Below are positions 6,840-6,956 of a DNA stretch of 6,956 nt, in pieces. Every line of letters begins with the position of its first letter. The stretch's first letter is position 1. The DNA comes from Acidobacteriota bacterium (GTDB lineage: Bacteria > Acidobacteriota > Terriglobia > Terriglobales > Acidobacteriaceae). The notes under the pieces were generated by a model. That model saw nothing but the letters and a program-made list of their open reading frames with translations. It was not told the origin of the DNA and did not search any database. The DNA lies in the NCBI GenBank assembly GCA_028873155.1, contig JAGWML010000165.1, forward strand, positions 1-6,956, read 5' to 3'. The translations under genes and the position numbers were made by a program.

Positions 6840-6956
6840 CGCAGGGCGCGGGCGCTCTTCTTACCACTGATTGTATTCACCTTGTCTAGTGCCTATGCGT
6901 GGAAAAAGCAGCACCAAATGCGGATTCCACCCACCCCTGTTCCCGCTTCGTCAACA
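6840..6956 (-). promoter_or_regulatory. dnaN upstream region with candidate -10 box
   Basis: No gene is supported here. On the minus strand a TACAAT box (6875-6870, five of six -10 consensus bases) lies about 170 bases before the dnaN start, without a recognisable -35 box at the right spacing. TTTTCCACG (6906-6898) matches seven of nine bases of the DnaA-box consensus TTATCCACA. Whether dnaA lies beyond the right edge cannot be seen. Confidence 0.3.

Noticed and set aside
6472..6867. Minus-strand 131-codon frame overlapping the dnaN start
   Set aside because: It overlaps the conserved N-terminus of DnaN in another frame and is Gly/Asp-rich with no motif.
1..6956. tRNA, rRNA, CRISPR, insertion sequence or prophage
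   Set aside because: Reading both strands showed no cloverleaf, no regularly spaced direct repeats, no transposase and no long terminal inverted repeats.

Overview
The window is high-GC bacterial DNA with five protein-coding genes. Four are on the minus strand and one is on the plus strand. The DnaN sequence, the PilZ protein with its divergent 'AYRWDG...RDVSSTGVFV' style, and the mix of a Tat-exported GH127 enzyme with an OprB-type porin all suggest an Acidobacteriota (Terriglobia/Acidobacteriaceae-like) chromosome. That placement is inference from remembered family resemblance, not from a search. No tRNA, rRNA, CRISPR array, insertion sequence or phage gene was seen.

Layout from left to right. 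Positions 1-1870 (minus) hold a 3'-truncated gene for a Tat-exported glycoside hydrolase of the GH127/DUF1680 type, with a discoidin-like N-terminal module. A promoter candidate and a small intrinsic terminator separate it from the next gene. Positions 1959-2993 (minus) hold a PilZ-domain protein with both cyclic-di-GMP motifs and a long helical C-terminal part ending in a winged-helix-like segment. Positions 3126-4466 (minus) hold an OprB-type carbohydrate porin with a signal peptide. A 447-base intergenic region with two small palindromic structures follows, and then a divergent small cupin gene (4914-5333, plus). Positions 5334-5500 contain no confident gene; a weak minus-strand reading frame there looks slightly like a Phd/YefM antitoxin. 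A strong hairpin with U-tracts (5501-5541) ends the dnaN transcript and may also stop transcription arriving from the cupin side. dnaN (DNA polymerase III beta clamp) occupies 5577-6698 (minus), and its upstream region runs to the right edge.

Together, porin, PilZ protein and GH127 enzyme form a co-oriented group that could take up and degrade arabinose-containing plant or microbial polysaccharides, with a possible cyclic-di-GMP input through the PilZ protein. The terminator between PilZ and GH127 argues that the enzyme has its own transcript. dnaN is a housekeeping gene and is not followed by recF or gyrB here, so the classic dnaA-dnaN-recF-gyrB order is not kept on its downstream side. I found no clearly novel system. 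The most unusual item is the PilZ domain joined to a winged-helix-like tail beside sugar-uptake genes.
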